A DNA stretch of 44,436 nt from Cellulomonas pakistanensis (GTDB lineage: Bacteria; Actinomycetota; Actinomycetes; Actinomycetales; Cellulomonadaceae), in assembly GCF_016862755.1 (NCBI RefSeq), contig NZ_BONO01000033.1, positions 1 through 44,436 on the forward strand, given 5' to 3'. Position numbers and translations under genes: made by a program. Of this stretch, positions 1-7,942 are shown one piece after another. Under the pieces are notes generated by a model that worked only from the letters and a program-made list of their open reading frames with translations, was not told the DNA's origin and made no database searches. Positions within the stretch are counted from its first letter, which is position 1; each line of letters starts with the position of its first letter.

Positions 1-105
1 AACTCCGCGCTGCCCAACTCCGCGCTGCCCAACTCCGCGCTGCCCAACCCCGCGCTGCCCAACCCCGCGCTGCCCAACCCCGCGCTGCCCAACCCCGCGC
101 TGCCC
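1..105. repeat. 15-bp tandem repeat, seven copies
   Basis: Seven head-to-tail copies of a 15-bp unit run from the first base. The first three begin AACTCC and the next four AACCCC, followed by a decayed eighth copy at 106-120. The unit is a multiple of three; on the plus strand it would encode repeated Asn-Ser/Pro-Ala-Leu-Pro, on the minus strand Gly-Ser-Ala-Glu/Gly-Leu. It may be the end of a gene lying mostly outside the window or a non-coding satellite; the sequence does not decide. The array continues off the left edge. Confidence 0.9.
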
Positions 106-135
106 GACTCCGCGCGGCTCCGCGGCGAAGAGATC

Positions 136-200
136 CGCCGAGGTTGCACTTGTTGCGGGGTTCGTCGGCGTCGAACCCCGCAACAAGTGCAACCTCGGCG
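136..200. terminator. 29-bp perfect inverted repeat, likely terminator or extragenic palindrome
   Basis: Arms 136-164 and 172-200 are perfect reverse complements (29 bp) around a 7-nt loop. The arm contains GGTTGCACTTGTTGCGGGG, less GC-rich than its surroundings. It lies just beyond the stop of the reverse-strand S4 gene, where a terminator is expected, but has no T-tract and is longer than needed. The rest of 106-286 shows no convincing gene. Confidence 0.7.
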
Positions 201-286
201 TGGGGGCCGGGGGCCGGGGGGCGTGGGGCGTTCGGGCGGGCAGCGTGCGGCGGGTGGCGCGCGCGGCGGCGGTGGCGCGGGGTGGG

Positions 287-505
287 TCAGCCGACCTCGG
301 CGGAGTTCGAGCCGCGGGGGTCGTCGACCTCGACCACGTCGCCCTTGCGCAGCTGGCGGCCGCGGCGGCTCTCGGGCTCGCCGTTGACCGTGACCTCGCC
401 CTCCTCCAGCAGCGTCCGAGCGTCCGCGCCCGAGTCGGCCAGCCCGGCGAGCTTGAGGAACTGCCCGAGGCGGATGGAGTCGTCGGAGATCGGCACGATG
501 GTCAC
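287..505 (-). CDS. S4-domain RNA-binding protein (YbcJ-like)
   Basis: A 72-residue protein made almost entirely of one S4 RNA-binding fold: an N-terminal strand (TIVPI), a helix pair containing [14 protein letters not shown] and [10 protein letters not shown], and the loop [19 protein letters not shown] that contacts RNA in this family. Small stand-alone S4 proteins bind structured RNA, often on ribosomes, but the exact target of this one is unknown. The start is GTG at 505, with no ribosome binding site but with CAGGAT exactly 6 nt upstream on the same strand (plus 512-517), so translation probably begins at the first base of a leaderless mRNA. It is divergent from hisD, with 76 bp between the two starts. 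The length is normal for the family. Confidence 0.85.
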   Translation of the reverse strand: MTIVPISDDSIRLGQFLKLAGLADSGADARTLLEEGEVTVNGEPESRRGRQLRKGDVVEVDDPRGSNSAEVG

Positions 506-511
506 CCGGCC

Positions 512-517
512 ATCCTG
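512..517 (-). promoter_or_regulatory. -10 element of leaderless S4 gene
   Basis: Reads CAGGAT on the minus strand, then six bases (GGCCGG), then the GTG start. The identical CAGGAT-GGCCGG-GTG string precedes the glycosylase gene at 41764. No convincing -35 is visible. Confidence 0.5.
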
Positions 518-569
518 CCAGGGCGCGCGCGGGCGGTGGGCGCGGGCGGTGGGCGTCGGCCCGCGCGCC

Positions 570-575
570 TAGACT
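570..575 (+). promoter_or_regulatory. -10 element of leaderless hisD
   Basis: TAGACT, a strong actinobacterial -10, ends 6 nt before the hisD GTG at 582. Transcription would start on the start codon. No -35 consensus is visible. Confidence 0.6.
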
Positions 576-581
576 CGACCC

Positions 582-1904
582 GTGATCTCCCGCATCGACC
601 TGCGTGGTCGCACCCTGTCCCGCCGCGAGCTGCTCGAGACCCTCCCGCGCCCCGAGCTGGACGTCGAGTCCGCCGCCGCGGCGGTCGAGCCGATCCTCGC
701 CGACGTCCGCACCCGCGGCGCCGCCGCCCTGCGCGAGCTGGCCGAGCGGTTCGACGGCGTGCGCCCCGAGCACCTGCGCGTGCCCGCGGACGCGATCGCG
801 GCGTCGGTGTCCGTGCTGGACCCGGACGTGCGCGCGGCGCTCGACGAGACGATCGCCCGGGTCCGGAAGGTCCACGCCGCGCAGCGGCCGCAGCCGCACA
901 CCGTGCAGGTCGCGCCCGGGGCGCAGGTACGCCAGCGGTGGATCCCGGTGCGCCGGGTCGGCCTCTACGTGCCGGGCGGCCTGGCCGTCTACCCGTCGTC
1001 GGTCATCATGAACGTCGTCGCGGCGCAGGAGGCGGGCGTCGGCTCGCTCGCGGTGACCTCCCCGCCGCAGCGGGACAACGGCGGCCTGCCCGACCCGGTC
1101 GTGCTCGCGACCTGCGCGCTGCTCGGCGTCGACGAGGTGTACGCGGTCGGCGGCGCCCAGGCCATCGGCATGCTGGCCTACGGCGCGGCGGGCTCCGAGG
1201 ACGTCGACGGCGACACCCTGTGCGAGCCGGTCGACGTCATCACCGGCCCGGGCAACGTCTACGTCGCCGCCGCCAAGCGCCTGGTGCGCGGCGCCGTCGG
1301 CATCGACGCCGAGGCCGGCCCGACGGAGATCGCCGTGCTGGCCGACGGCACCGCGGACGCCGACCACGTCGCCGCGGACCTGGTGTCCCAGGCGGAGCAC
1401 GACCCGCTGGCGGCGTCGGTGCTGGTCACGACGTCGATCGAGCTCGCCGGCGCCGTCGAGTCCAAGCTCGTCCCGCGGGTGCAGACCACCCGGCACGCCG
1501 AGCGCGTCGCCCAGGCGCTGACCGGGCCGCAGTCGGCGATCGTGCTGGTCGACGACCTGGACGCCGGCCTCGACGTCGTGAACGCCTACGGCGCGGAGCA
1601 CCTGGAGATCCAGACCGCGGACGCCGCCGCGGTGGCCGAGCGCGTCACCAGCGCGGGCGCGATCTTCGTCGGGCCGTACTCGCCGGTGTCGCTCGGCGAC
1701 TACATGGCCGGGTCGAACCACGTGCTCCCGACCGGGGGCTGCGCGCACTTCTCGTCGGGGCTGGGCGTGCACTCGTTCGTGCGGGCGGTGCAGGTCGTCG
1801 AGTACGACGCCGACGCGCTGCGCGAGGTCGCGGGGCGGATCGTCGCCCTCGCCGACGCCGAGGGCCTGCCCGCCCACGGCGAGGCGGTCCGCGCGCGGTT
1901 CTGA
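582..1904 (+). CDS. hisD: Histidinol dehydrogenase
   Basis: Catalyses the last two steps of histidine synthesis, NAD-dependent oxidation of L-histidinol to L-histidine, in the cytoplasm as a zinc-dependent dimer. The 440-residue length is normal. Visible family features include the YVPGG segment, [30 protein letters not shown], the GAEHLEIQT segment with the catalytic Glu-His pair, and the C-terminal [13 protein letters not shown] motifs. The start is GTG, placed exactly 6 nt after TAGACT, with no Shine-Dalgarno, so the mRNA is probably leaderless. In related genomes hisC follows directly; here a reverse-strand recQ and palindromic repeats separate hisD from hisC, so hisD is probably transcribed alone. 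Confidence 0.97.
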   Translation: MISRIDLRGRTLSRRELLETLPRPELDVESAAAAVEPILADVRTRGAAALRELAERFDGVRPEHLRVPADAIAASVSVLDPDVRAALDETIARVRKVHAAQRPQPHTVQVAPGAQVRQRWIPVRRVGLYVPGGLAVYPSSVIMNVVAAQEAGVGSLAVTSPPQRDNGGLPDPVVLATCALLGVDEVYAVGGAQAIGMLAYGAAGSEDVDGDTLCEPVDVITGPGNVYVAAAKRLVRGAVGIDAEAGPTEIAVLADGTADADHVAADLVSQAEHDPLAASVLVTTSIELAGAVESKLVPRVQTTRHAERVAQALTGPQSAIVLVDDLDAGLDVVNAYGAEHLEIQTADAAAVAERVTSAGAIFVGPYSPVSLGDYMAGSNHVLPTGGCAHFSSGLGVHSFVRAVQVVEYDADALREVAGRIVALADAEGLPAHGEAVRARF

Positions 1905-1980
1905 CCCGCGCCGGACGGTCCCGCGCGGGCCCCGCGGGTCCAGCGCCTGCTGGCCAGCCCGGGTCTGCGCGCGGCACGGT

Positions 1981-2039
1981 CGAGAGTCCAGAAACCGGTG
2001 CGGTTCGTGCCGGTATGTCCTTCGGGTTCTGGACACTCG
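1981..2039. repeat. 17-bp imperfect inverted repeat
   Basis: Arms 1981-1997 and 2023-2039 match at 15 of 17 positions (arm core GTCCAGAA), with a small inner dyad ACCGG/CCGGT. It lies 77 bp after the hisD stop and could terminate hisD, though it has no T-tract. Confidence 0.65.
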
Positions 2040-2212
2040 ACGCCGACCCGACCGCGCCCGTGGTCACGTGTCGTACGTCGGCCCGCGCGAGTCGCGAGCG
2101 CGGAGCGGGGGCGGGTCGTGACGCCCGCCCGGCCGACGCCCACCCCGCCGACGCCCGCCGAGCGTGCATCCCTCGGCGCAGGCCCGGGCTGGCGCCGGCG
2201 CGGCGCGCGTCC

Positions 2213-2290
2213 CGCGAGCGAGCATCGGACACGTCGAGTGAGCACCCACTGGATGCCCTCTCGACGTGTCCGGTACTCGTTCGGCGCGGC
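2213..2290. repeat. Dispersed palindromic element, copy A
   Basis: Arms CGGACACGTCGAG (2226-2238) and its perfect complement (2260-2272). It aligns without gaps to the copy at 9695-9770, including flanks outside the stem: GAGCGAGCA before and GGTACTCGT then CGGCGCGG after. The same ACACGTCGAG arm with a 24-nt interior recurs at 9623 and 18844. Similarity outside the stem argues for copies of one element rather than independent terminators. Confidence 0.75.
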
Positions 2291-2489
2291 GTCAAGCCCG
2301 GCGCGCTGCGGCGCGCGGGCGCGACGCGATCGGGTGGGGCGGCGCACCCACCCGGAGACGCAGCACCGCCGCTCGGGGGCCGCAGCCGCCTCGACCGGCG
2401 CTGCGGCGCCCTCGACCGGGCGCTGCGTCGGCCTCGCGCGGTCGCTGCAGCGGCCCGCCCGGGGGCGGCGCCCGCAGGGTCCGCGACGG

Positions 2490-4679
2490 TCAGCCGACGC
2501 CGAGCACGAACGGCAGCACCGCCGCCGCCCCCGCCTGCCGGAGCAGCCGCGCGGCGACGGTGAGCGTCCAGCCCGAGTCCGTCCGGTCGTCCACGAGCAG
2601 CACCGTGCGCCCCGGCAGCCCCGCCGCCGCGGCCGGCGCGAGGTCGAGCTCCAGGCGGCGCGCCACGGCCGCCAGCCGGTGCGCGGAGTTGACGTCGTGC
2701 CGGGTCGGCGGGCTGTCCGGCCGGGGCGCGACGGCGCCGACGAGCGGCACGCCGAGATGCCGCGCGACGCCCGCCGCGAGGTGCTCGACCAGCGTCGGCC
2801 GGGTCGCCGAGCGGATGAGCACGACGCCTTCGGGCCGGTGCTCGGGGTGCCAGGCGTCGAGCGTCGCGAGCACCGGGTCCCGCAGCGAGACCGGCAGCCC
2901 GGCGGACGGGTCGGGCTCGCCGCCGAACAGCTCGCGCAGCAGCCCGCCCCAGCCGACCGAGTCGAGCCGGGCGACGGCCCGGCCGGGCTCGGCGTTCTCC
3001 TCCGCGGGGATGCGCCCGCGCAGGTCGAGCCCGAGGGTCGCCATGCCGGACGGCCACTGCCGCCGGGGGTCGACCGCCACGCCCGCCGTGGTCAGCAGCG
3101 CCTGGGCGCCGGCGACGTGCTCGGCGTCCGGCGCGACGCCCACGGCGGTCCCGGTGCACCGGTCGCACCGGCCGCACCGCCACGTCTCGCCCGCGGGCCC
3201 GGCCAGCTCCGGGTCGTCGAGCGCCCGGCGGAGGTGCGCCATGCGGCAGCCCTCGGTCGTCACGTAGTCGACCATGAGCTGCTGCTCGGCCTTCCGGGTC
3301 GCGGTGACCCGGTCGTACCGCTCGGCGTCGTAGGACCACGCCTCGCCGGTGCCCTCCCAGCCGCCGCGCACCCGGCGCACCGCGCCGTCGACGTCGAGCA
3401 CCTTGAGCATCTGCTCGAGCCGCGACCGGCGCAGGGACACGTGGGTCTCCAGGGCGGCGGTCGACAGCGTGCCGCCCTCGCGCAGCGCCCGCAGCGCCGC
3501 GCGGACGTCGTCCTCCGGCGGGAACGCGGTCGAGGCGAACCACTCCCAGATCGCGCGGTCCTCGCGTCCGGGCAGCAGCACCGCGGTCGCCCGGCCGCCG
3601 ACGGCCTCGGCGGCGCGGCCCGCGCGCCCCACCTGCTGGTAGTAGGCGATGGGGGAGGACGGCGCCCCGACGTGGATGACGTAGCCGAGGTCCGGCTTGT
3701 CGAACCCCATGCCGAGCGCCGACGTCGCCACGAGCGCCTTGACCCGGTTCGCGAGCAGGTCGGCCTCCGCCACCTCGCGCTCGGCCGGGTCGGTCTGGCC
3801 GGTGTACGTGCGCACGTCGAGCCCGGCGGCGCGCAGGTGCTCGGTGACCTGCTGGGCGGCGGCGATCGTCAGGCAGTAGATGATCCCGGAACCCTCGAAC
3901 GCCGGCAGGTTCTGCGCCAGCCACGCGAGCTGCGCGGCGGTGTCGGGCAGCCGCACCACGGACAGGTCGAGGCTGGACCTGTCGAGCGGGCCCCGCAGCA
4001 CGAGCACGTCGTCGCGCACCGCGGTGCCGAGCTGCTCGGCCACGTCGGCGGTCACGCGGGCGTTGGCGGTCGCGGTGGTCGCCAGGACCGGGATGCCGTC
4101 GGGCAGCTCGCCCAGCAGCGTACGGATGCGCCGGTAGTCCGGGCGGAAGTCGTGGCCCCAGTCGGAGATGCAGTGCGCCTCGTCGATGACGACCAGCCCG
4201 GCGTCGGCGGCCAGGCGCGGGAGCACCTCGTCGCGGAACTGCGGGTGGGTGAGCCGCTCGGGGGAGACGAGCAGCACGTCGACGTCGCCGGCGGCGATCT
4301 GCGCGTGCACGTCGTCCCACTCGGTGACGTTGGCGGAGTTCAGCGTCGCCGCCTTGACGCCCGCCCGCTGGGCGGACGCCACCTGGTTGCGCATGAGCGC
4401 GAGCAGCGGCGAGACCAGCACGGTCGGCCCGGCCCCGCGCGCCCGCAGCAGGGCCGTCGCCACGAAGTACACCGCCGACTTGCCCCACCCGGTGCGCTGC
4501 ACCACGAGCGCGCGCCGGTGGTCGCTCACCAGCGCGTCGATCGCCCGCCACTGGTCGTCCCGCAGCCGCGCGTCGTCCCGGCCGACGAGCCGGCGCAGCA
4601 CGGCCTCGGCCTCCTCGCGCAGGGCGGCGCGCTCGGCGGCGTCGGGTCCGGACGGTGTCTGCTGGTCGACGGAAGTCAT
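2490..4679 (-). CDS. recQ: RecQ-family DNA helicase with C-terminal phosphoribosyltransferase-like domain
   Basis: ATP-dependent 3'-5' DNA helicase of 729 residues. Visible parts: Walker A QRTGWGKS (61-68), DEAH box (166-169, followed by CISDWGHDFRP as in RecQ), motif V-like GMGFDKPD (323-330), motif VI QQVGRAGR (348-355), a winged-helix region, and a likely zinc site C478/C502/C505/C508. The usual HRDC tail is absent. Instead the last 200 residues resemble a type I phosphoribosyltransferase, with VLLVDDRTDSGWTLT (693-707) matching the PRPP-binding signature. This architecture occurs in other actinobacterial RecQ proteins; its function is not established. The start is ATG at 4679, with TAGGGT 8 nt upstream, so the leader would be only 1-2 nt. 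It is divergent from hisC and lies inside the his region. Confidence 0.93.
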   Translation of the reverse strand: MTSVDQQTPSGPDAAERAALREEAEAVLRRLVGRDDARLRDDQWRAIDALVSDHRRALVVQRTGWGKSAVYFVATALLRARGAGPTVLVSPLLALMRNQVASAQRAGVKAATLNSANVTEWDDVHAQIAAGDVDVLLVSPERLTHPQFRDEVLPRLAADAGLVVIDEAHCISDWGHDFRPDYRRIRTLLGELPDGIPVLATTATANARVTADVAEQLGTAVRDDVLVLRGPLDRSSLDLSVVRLPDTAAQLAWLAQNLPAFEGSGIIYCLTIAAAQQVTEHLRAAGLDVRTYTGQTDPAEREVAEADLLANRVKALVATSALGMGFDKPDLGYVIHVGAPSSPIAYYQQVGRAGRAAEAVGGRATAVLLPGREDRAIWEWFASTAFPPEDDVRAALRALREGGTLSTAALETHVSLRRSRLEQMLKVLDVDGAVRRVRGGWEGTGEAWSYDAERYDRVTATRKAEQQLMVDYVTTEGCRMAHLRRALDDPELAGPAGETWRCGRCDRCTGTAVGVAPDAEHVAGAQALLTTAGVAVDPRRQWPSGMATLGLDLRGRIPAEENAEPGRAVARLDSVGWGGLLRELFGGEPDPSAGLPVSLRDPVLATLDAWHPEHRPEGVVLIRSATRPTLVEHLAAGVARHLGVPLVGAVAPRPDSPPTRHDVNSAHRLAAVARRLELDLAPAAAAGLPGRTVLLVDDRTDSGWTLTVAARLLRQAGAAAVLPFVLGVG

Positions 4680-4767
4680 CGCCCCCGACCCTAGCCACCG
4701 CCCCCGACACCCACCGCCCCGCGGCGCTCGCCTGTGGACGACCGCGGTCCCACCCCGGCCGCGCGGA

Positions 4768-4773
4768 TACGAT
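4768..4773 (+). promoter_or_regulatory. -10 element of leaderless hisC-hisB operon
   Basis: TACGAT ends 6 nt before the hisC GTG at 4780, in the 100-bp gap divergent from recQ. No -35 consensus and no ribosome binding site. Confidence 0.55.
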
Positions 4774-4779
4774 CGCCCG

Positions 4780-5910
4780 GTGACCGCCCCCGACGCCGCA
4801 CCCCAGGCCGCGCGCCCCGTGCTGCCCGTGCGCCCCGAGCTGGCCGGCGAGGTGCCCTACGGCGCCCCGCAGCTCGACGTGCCGGTGCTGCTCAACGTCA
4901 ACGAGAACCCGTACCCGCCCTCGGCGCAGGTCGTCGCCGACATCGCCGCCGCGGTCGCCGAGGCCGCGCACGGGCTGAACCGGTACCCGGACCGGGAGTT
5001 CCTCGGCCTGCGCGCCGACCTGGCGGAGTACCTGGCCGTCGAGTCCGGCGTCCGCGTCGCGCCCGAGCAGGTGTGGGCCGCCAACGGGTCGAACGAGGTC
5101 ATGCTGCACCTGCTGCAGGCGTTCGGCGGACCGGGCCGCACCGCGCTGTCGTTCGCGCCGACGTACTCGATGTACCCGGAGTACGCGCGCGACACGCACA
5201 CCCGCTGGGTCGCCGGCCGCCGCACCGAGCAGTTCGACGTCGACCCGGCCGAGGCGCGCGCGCTCATCGCCCGCGAGACGCCGTCCGTCGTCCTGCTCAC
5301 CAGCCCGAACAACCCGACCGGCACCGCCCTCGAGCTCGACACCGTCCGTGCGGTGCTCGCCGCCGCGGCCGAGGTGCCGGGCGGCTGCGTCGTCGTGGTC
5401 GACGAGGCGTACGGCGAGTTCCGGCGCGAGGGCGTCGAGTCGGCGCTCACCCTGCTCGCCGAGCACCCGCACCTGGCGGTCAGCCGCACGATGTCGAAGG
5501 CCTTCGGGCTGGCCGGCGCGCGGGTGGGCTACCTGGCCGCCTCCCGCGAGCTCGTCGACGCGCTGCGCGTGGTGCGGCTGCCGTACCACCTATCGGCCGT
5601 GACCCAGGCGACCGCCCGCGCGGCGCTGCGCCACGCGCCCGAGCTCATGGCCCAGGTCGGCTCGCTGCGCGCGGAGCGCGACCAGCTCGTGCTCGACCTG
5701 CGCGACCGCGGGCTGCGGGTCGCGGAGTCGGACGCGAACTTCGTGCTGTTCCAGGTCGGCCAGGACCGGCACGCCGTCTGGCAGGGTCTGCTGGACCGGG
5801 GCGTGCTGATCCGCGAGGTCGGGCCGGAAGGATGGCTCCGGGTGTCGGTCGGCACCCCGGAGGAGACCGCGGCGTTCACCGCCGCGCTGTGGGAGGTGCT
5901 GGGGATTTGA
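4780..5910 (+). CDS. hisC: Histidinol-phosphate aminotransferase
   Basis: PLP enzyme converting imidazole acetol phosphate plus glutamate to histidinol phosphate and 2-oxoglutarate. It has 376 residues, a normal length. Fold-type I features: NENPYPPS near the N terminus, [11 protein letters not shown] for cofactor phosphate binding, [15 protein letters not shown], and the Schiff-base lysine K240 in [18 protein letters not shown]. The frame is open far upstream, but the GTG at 4780 is chosen because homology starts there and TACGAT lies 6 nt before it, indicating a leaderless mRNA. hisB follows with a 4-nt overlap. It is the first gene of the co-transcribed block hisC-hisB-unknown. Confidence 0.96.
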   Translation: MTAPDAAPQAARPVLPVRPELAGEVPYGAPQLDVPVLLNVNENPYPPSAQVVADIAAAVAEAAHGLNRYPDREFLGLRADLAEYLAVESGVRVAPEQVWAANGSNEVMLHLLQAFGGPGRTALSFAPTYSMYPEYARDTHTRWVAGRRTEQFDVDPAEARALIARETPSVVLLTSPNNPTGTALELDTVRAVLAAAAEVPGGCVVVVDEAYGEFRREGVESALTLLAEHPHLAVSRTMSKAFGLAGARVGYLAASRELVDALRVVRLPYHLSAVTQATARAALRHAPELMAQVGSLRAERDQLVLDLRDRGLRVAESDANFVLFQVGQDRHAVWQGLLDRGVLIREVGPEGWLRVSVGTPEETAAFTAALWEVLGI

Positions 5911-6521
5911 GCACGACGACCGGCGGGCGCACCGCGAGGGTCGAGCGCACGACGAGCGAGTCCAGCGTCGTCGTCGAGGTCGACCTCGACGGCACCGGGC
6001 GCACGGACATCAGCACGACGGTGCCGTTCTACGACCACATGCTGACGGCGCTGGGCAAGCACTCGCTCATCGACCTCACCGTGCAGGCGACCGGCGACAC
6101 GCACATCGACGCGCACCACACGGTCGAGGACGTCGCGATCTGCCTCGGCGAGGCGCTGCGGCAGGCGCTGGGCGACAAGCGGGGCATCGCGCGGTTCGGC
6201 GACGCCACCGTGCCGCTGGACGAGGCGCTCGCCCAGGCCGTCGTCGACGTGTCCGGCCGCCCGTACCTCGTGCACTCCGGCGAGCCCGAGGGGCAGGAGT
6301 ACCACCTGATCGGCGGGCACTTCACCGGCTCGCTGACCCGGCACGTCCTGGAGTCGATCGCGCACCACGCGGCGTTCGGCATGCACGTGCGCGTGCTCGC
6401 CGGCCGGGACCCGCACCACGTCGTGGAGGCGCAGTTCAAGGCGCTGGCCCGTGCGCTGCGGTTCGCGGTGGCGCTGGACCCCCGCGTCGACGGCATCCCG
6501 AGCACCAAGGGCGCGCTGTGA
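5907..6521 (+). CDS. hisB: Imidazoleglycerol-phosphate dehydratase
   Basis: Manganese-dependent dehydration of imidazole glycerol phosphate to imidazole acetol phosphate. A 204-residue monofunctional form, typical of actinobacteria, without the HisN phosphatase domain of enterobacteria. The metal ligands lie in the [21 protein letters not shown] and [11 protein letters not shown] segments, and the C terminus carries the usual VDGIPSTKG. The likely start is TTG at 5907, overlapping the hisC stop (TTGA), with GGAGGT 9 nt upstream; no better start exists before the conserved region. Tight coupling to hisC and to the downstream unknown gene suggests one operon. Confidence 0.96.
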   Translation: MSTTTGGRTARVERTTSESSVVVEVDLDGTGRTDISTTVPFYDHMLTALGKHSLIDLTVQATGDTHIDAHHTVEDVAICLGEALRQALGDKRGIARFGDATVPLDEALAQAVVDVSGRPYLVHSGEPEGQEYHLIGGHFTGSLTRHVLESIAHHAAFGMHVRVLAGRDPHHVVEAQFKALARALRFAVALDPRVDGIPSTKGAL

Positions 6522-7153
6522 CCGCCGGGACCCCGGACGGCCCGGGCCGCCCGGACGACGACTTCGGCTTCGAGGTCCCCGACGACCTGTCCGGGCTCGA
6601 CGGCCTGGACGCGGCGCCCACCGAGTCGGCGGCCCCCGCGGGGAAGGGCGGAGACGACGCCCCGTCCGTCGACGTGCCCGACGACCTGTCCGGCCTCGAG
6701 GCGGCGGCCGCCGAGCCCGACGAGCCGGTGGTCGCGATCGTCGTCACCCAGGTCGCCGGCGCCAAGCCGCTGGCCGCCGCGTGCTCGCTCGCCGGGGTCG
6801 ACGTCGACGCCGTCCCGTCGCCGGTCGGGGCGCTCGCGGTCCTGCGCGACGCGACGGACGCCACCCGCACCGCCGAGGCCGCCGCGGCGATCTCCCGGAT
6901 GCTGCGGACGTCGCCGGTGATCCTCATGGACCGCCGCGCGGGCCGGATCCAGGCCAGCCGGTGGACCGCGGGGGAGAAGGAGGACGACCTCGCGGCCGGC
7001 CTCGTGCTGTCCGGCGCGCCCGAGGTGCTCGACGACCTGCTGGTCGGCGGGGCGGCCGTCGGCGAGGTCGACGGCGTGGAGACCAGCGTCGGCATGTCGC
7101 GCTGGGCCGCGATGCGCGCGCTGTCCGCCGGGGGCCGGCGCCGCCGGGACTGA
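6518..7153 (+). CDS. Conserved protein of unknown function in the his cluster
   Basis: A 211-residue soluble protein with no domain I can name. The first 70 residues are acidic and Pro/Gly/Asp-rich and contain the same motif twice (VPDDLSGLD and VPDDLSGLE). The rest, from [11 protein letters not shown] onward, looks folded, with alanine-rich helices and a [19 protein letters not shown] stretch, ending in a basic GGRRRRD tail. There is no signal peptide or membrane segment. GTG at 6518 overlaps the hisB stop by 4 nt, so it is almost certainly translated with hisB. From memory, similar genes sit between hisB and hisH in other actinobacteria, which hints at a his-related or operon-hitchhiking role, but no function can be assigned. 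Confidence 0.8.
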   Translation: MTAGTPDGPGRPDDDFGFEVPDDLSGLDGLDAAPTESAAPAGKGGDDAPSVDVPDDLSGLEAAAAEPDEPVVAIVVTQVAGAKPLAAACSLAGVDVDAVPSPVGALAVLRDATDATRTAEAAAAISRMLRTSPVILMDRRAGRIQASRWTAGEKEDDLAAGLVLSGAPEVLDDLLVGGAAVGEVDGVETSVGMSRWAAMRALSAGGRRRRD

Positions 7154-7210
7154 CGCGCACGTCACGTCCCGCGGGGCGGACGCCGGACGGCCCGCCCGGC
7201 GCGCGGCCGG

Positions 7211-7216
7211 TAGCCT
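7211..7216 (+). promoter_or_regulatory. -10 element of leaderless hisH
   Basis: TAGCCT ends 6 nt before the GTG of hisH (7223). The 69-bp gap after the preceding gene has no ribosome binding site near hisH, so a separate leaderless promoter inside the his cluster is likely. Confidence 0.55.
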
Positions 7217-7222
7217 GGTCGG

Positions 7223-7870
7223 GTGCCCAGCCAGCCTTCTGTCGTCGTCCTGGACTACGGGTTCGGGAACGTCCGCTCGGCCGTGCGCGCCCTCGAGCGG
7301 GTCGGTGCCCGGGTCGAGCTGACGTCGGACCCCGAGCACGCCGCCGAGGCGGACGGCCTCGTCGTGCCCGGCGTCGGCGCGTTCGCGGCCGTCATGAACG
7401 GCCTGCGCGGCGTCCGCGGCGACCAGATCGTCGACCGGCGGCTCGCGGGCGGCCGGCCGGTGCTCGGCATCTGCGTCGGCATGCAGGTCATGTTCGAGCG
7501 CGGCGACGAGCACGGGGACCGGACCGAGGGCCTCGGCGAGTGGCCCGGCACGGTCGACCGCCTCGAGGCCGAGGTCGTCCCGCACATGGGCTGGTCCACC
7601 GTCGACGCGCCCGAGGGCACACGGTTGTTCGCCGGCATCGAGGACCAGCGGTTCTACTTCGTGCACTCGTACGCCGCGCGCAGCTTCCCGCTGTCCGAGC
7701 AGGTCGACACCGAGCGCCTCGCGCCCCCGCTGGTGACCTGGTCCGAGCACGGCGGCCGGTTCGTCGCCGCCGTCGAGAACGGCCCGCTCGCCGCGACCCA
7801 GTTCCACCCGGAGAAGTCCGGCGACGCCGGCGCCCAGCTGCTCGAGAACTGGGTCCGCTCGCTCGACTGA
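7223..7870 (+). CDS. hisH: Imidazole glycerol phosphate synthase, glutaminase subunit
   Basis: Class I glutamine amidotransferase that supplies ammonia to HisF for making imidazole glycerol phosphate and AICAR. 215 residues. The catalytic triad is visible: C84 in [13 protein letters not shown], and H195 with E197 in FHPEKSG; the N-terminal DYGFGNVRS and PGVGAF motifs are typical. The start is GTG, 6 nt after TAGCCT. Its partner hisF is not in this window: priA follows 72 bp later and then an sseB-like gene, so hisF must lie elsewhere in the genome. Confidence 0.96.
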   Translation: MPSQPSVVVLDYGFGNVRSAVRALERVGARVELTSDPEHAAEADGLVVPGVGAFAAVMNGLRGVRGDQIVDRRLAGGRPVLGICVGMQVMFERGDEHGDRTEGLGEWPGTVDRLEAEVVPHMGWSTVDAPEGTRLFAGIEDQRFYFVHSYAARSFPLSEQVDTERLAPPLVTWSEHGGRFVAAVENGPLAATQFHPEKSGDAGAQLLENWVRSLD

Positions 7871-7942
7871 CCCCGGCCCGGGCGACCCCGCCCGGCCGTC
7901 CCCGCACCACGCGCACCACCGCACGCCCTCACGAGGAGATCC

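Larger units (their letters stand above)
1905..2489. other. 585-bp gene-free gap rich in palindromes, between convergent hisD and recQ
   Basis: I find no credible gene here. It holds the inverted repeat at 1981-2039, one copy of a dispersed palindromic element at 2213-2290, and three imperfect direct repeats of a unit like CTCGACCGGGCGCTGCG around 2389-2450. Long open frames across it are products of extreme GC content. Confidence 0.7.

Noticed and set aside
1..105. CRISPR array
   Set aside because: The units are directly adjacent 15-bp repeats without spacers, and no cas gene is present anywhere in the window.
2213..2290. Insertion sequence ends or a full mobile element
   Set aside because: The copies are under 80 bp, carry no transposase, and I see no target-site duplication. 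A non-autonomous repeat remains possible and is reported as a finding.
200..2563. A plus-strand open frame of 787 codons
   Set aside because: It is a shifted frame over hisD and the palindromic gap, with poly-Arg/Ala content and no domain.
1645..5589. A reverse-strand open frame of more than 1300 codons
   Set aside because: It runs antisense to hisC and hisD and across recQ in another frame, with an Arg/Gly/Ala composition typical of shifted frames in GC-rich DNA. Real genes with family motifs occupy the other frames.
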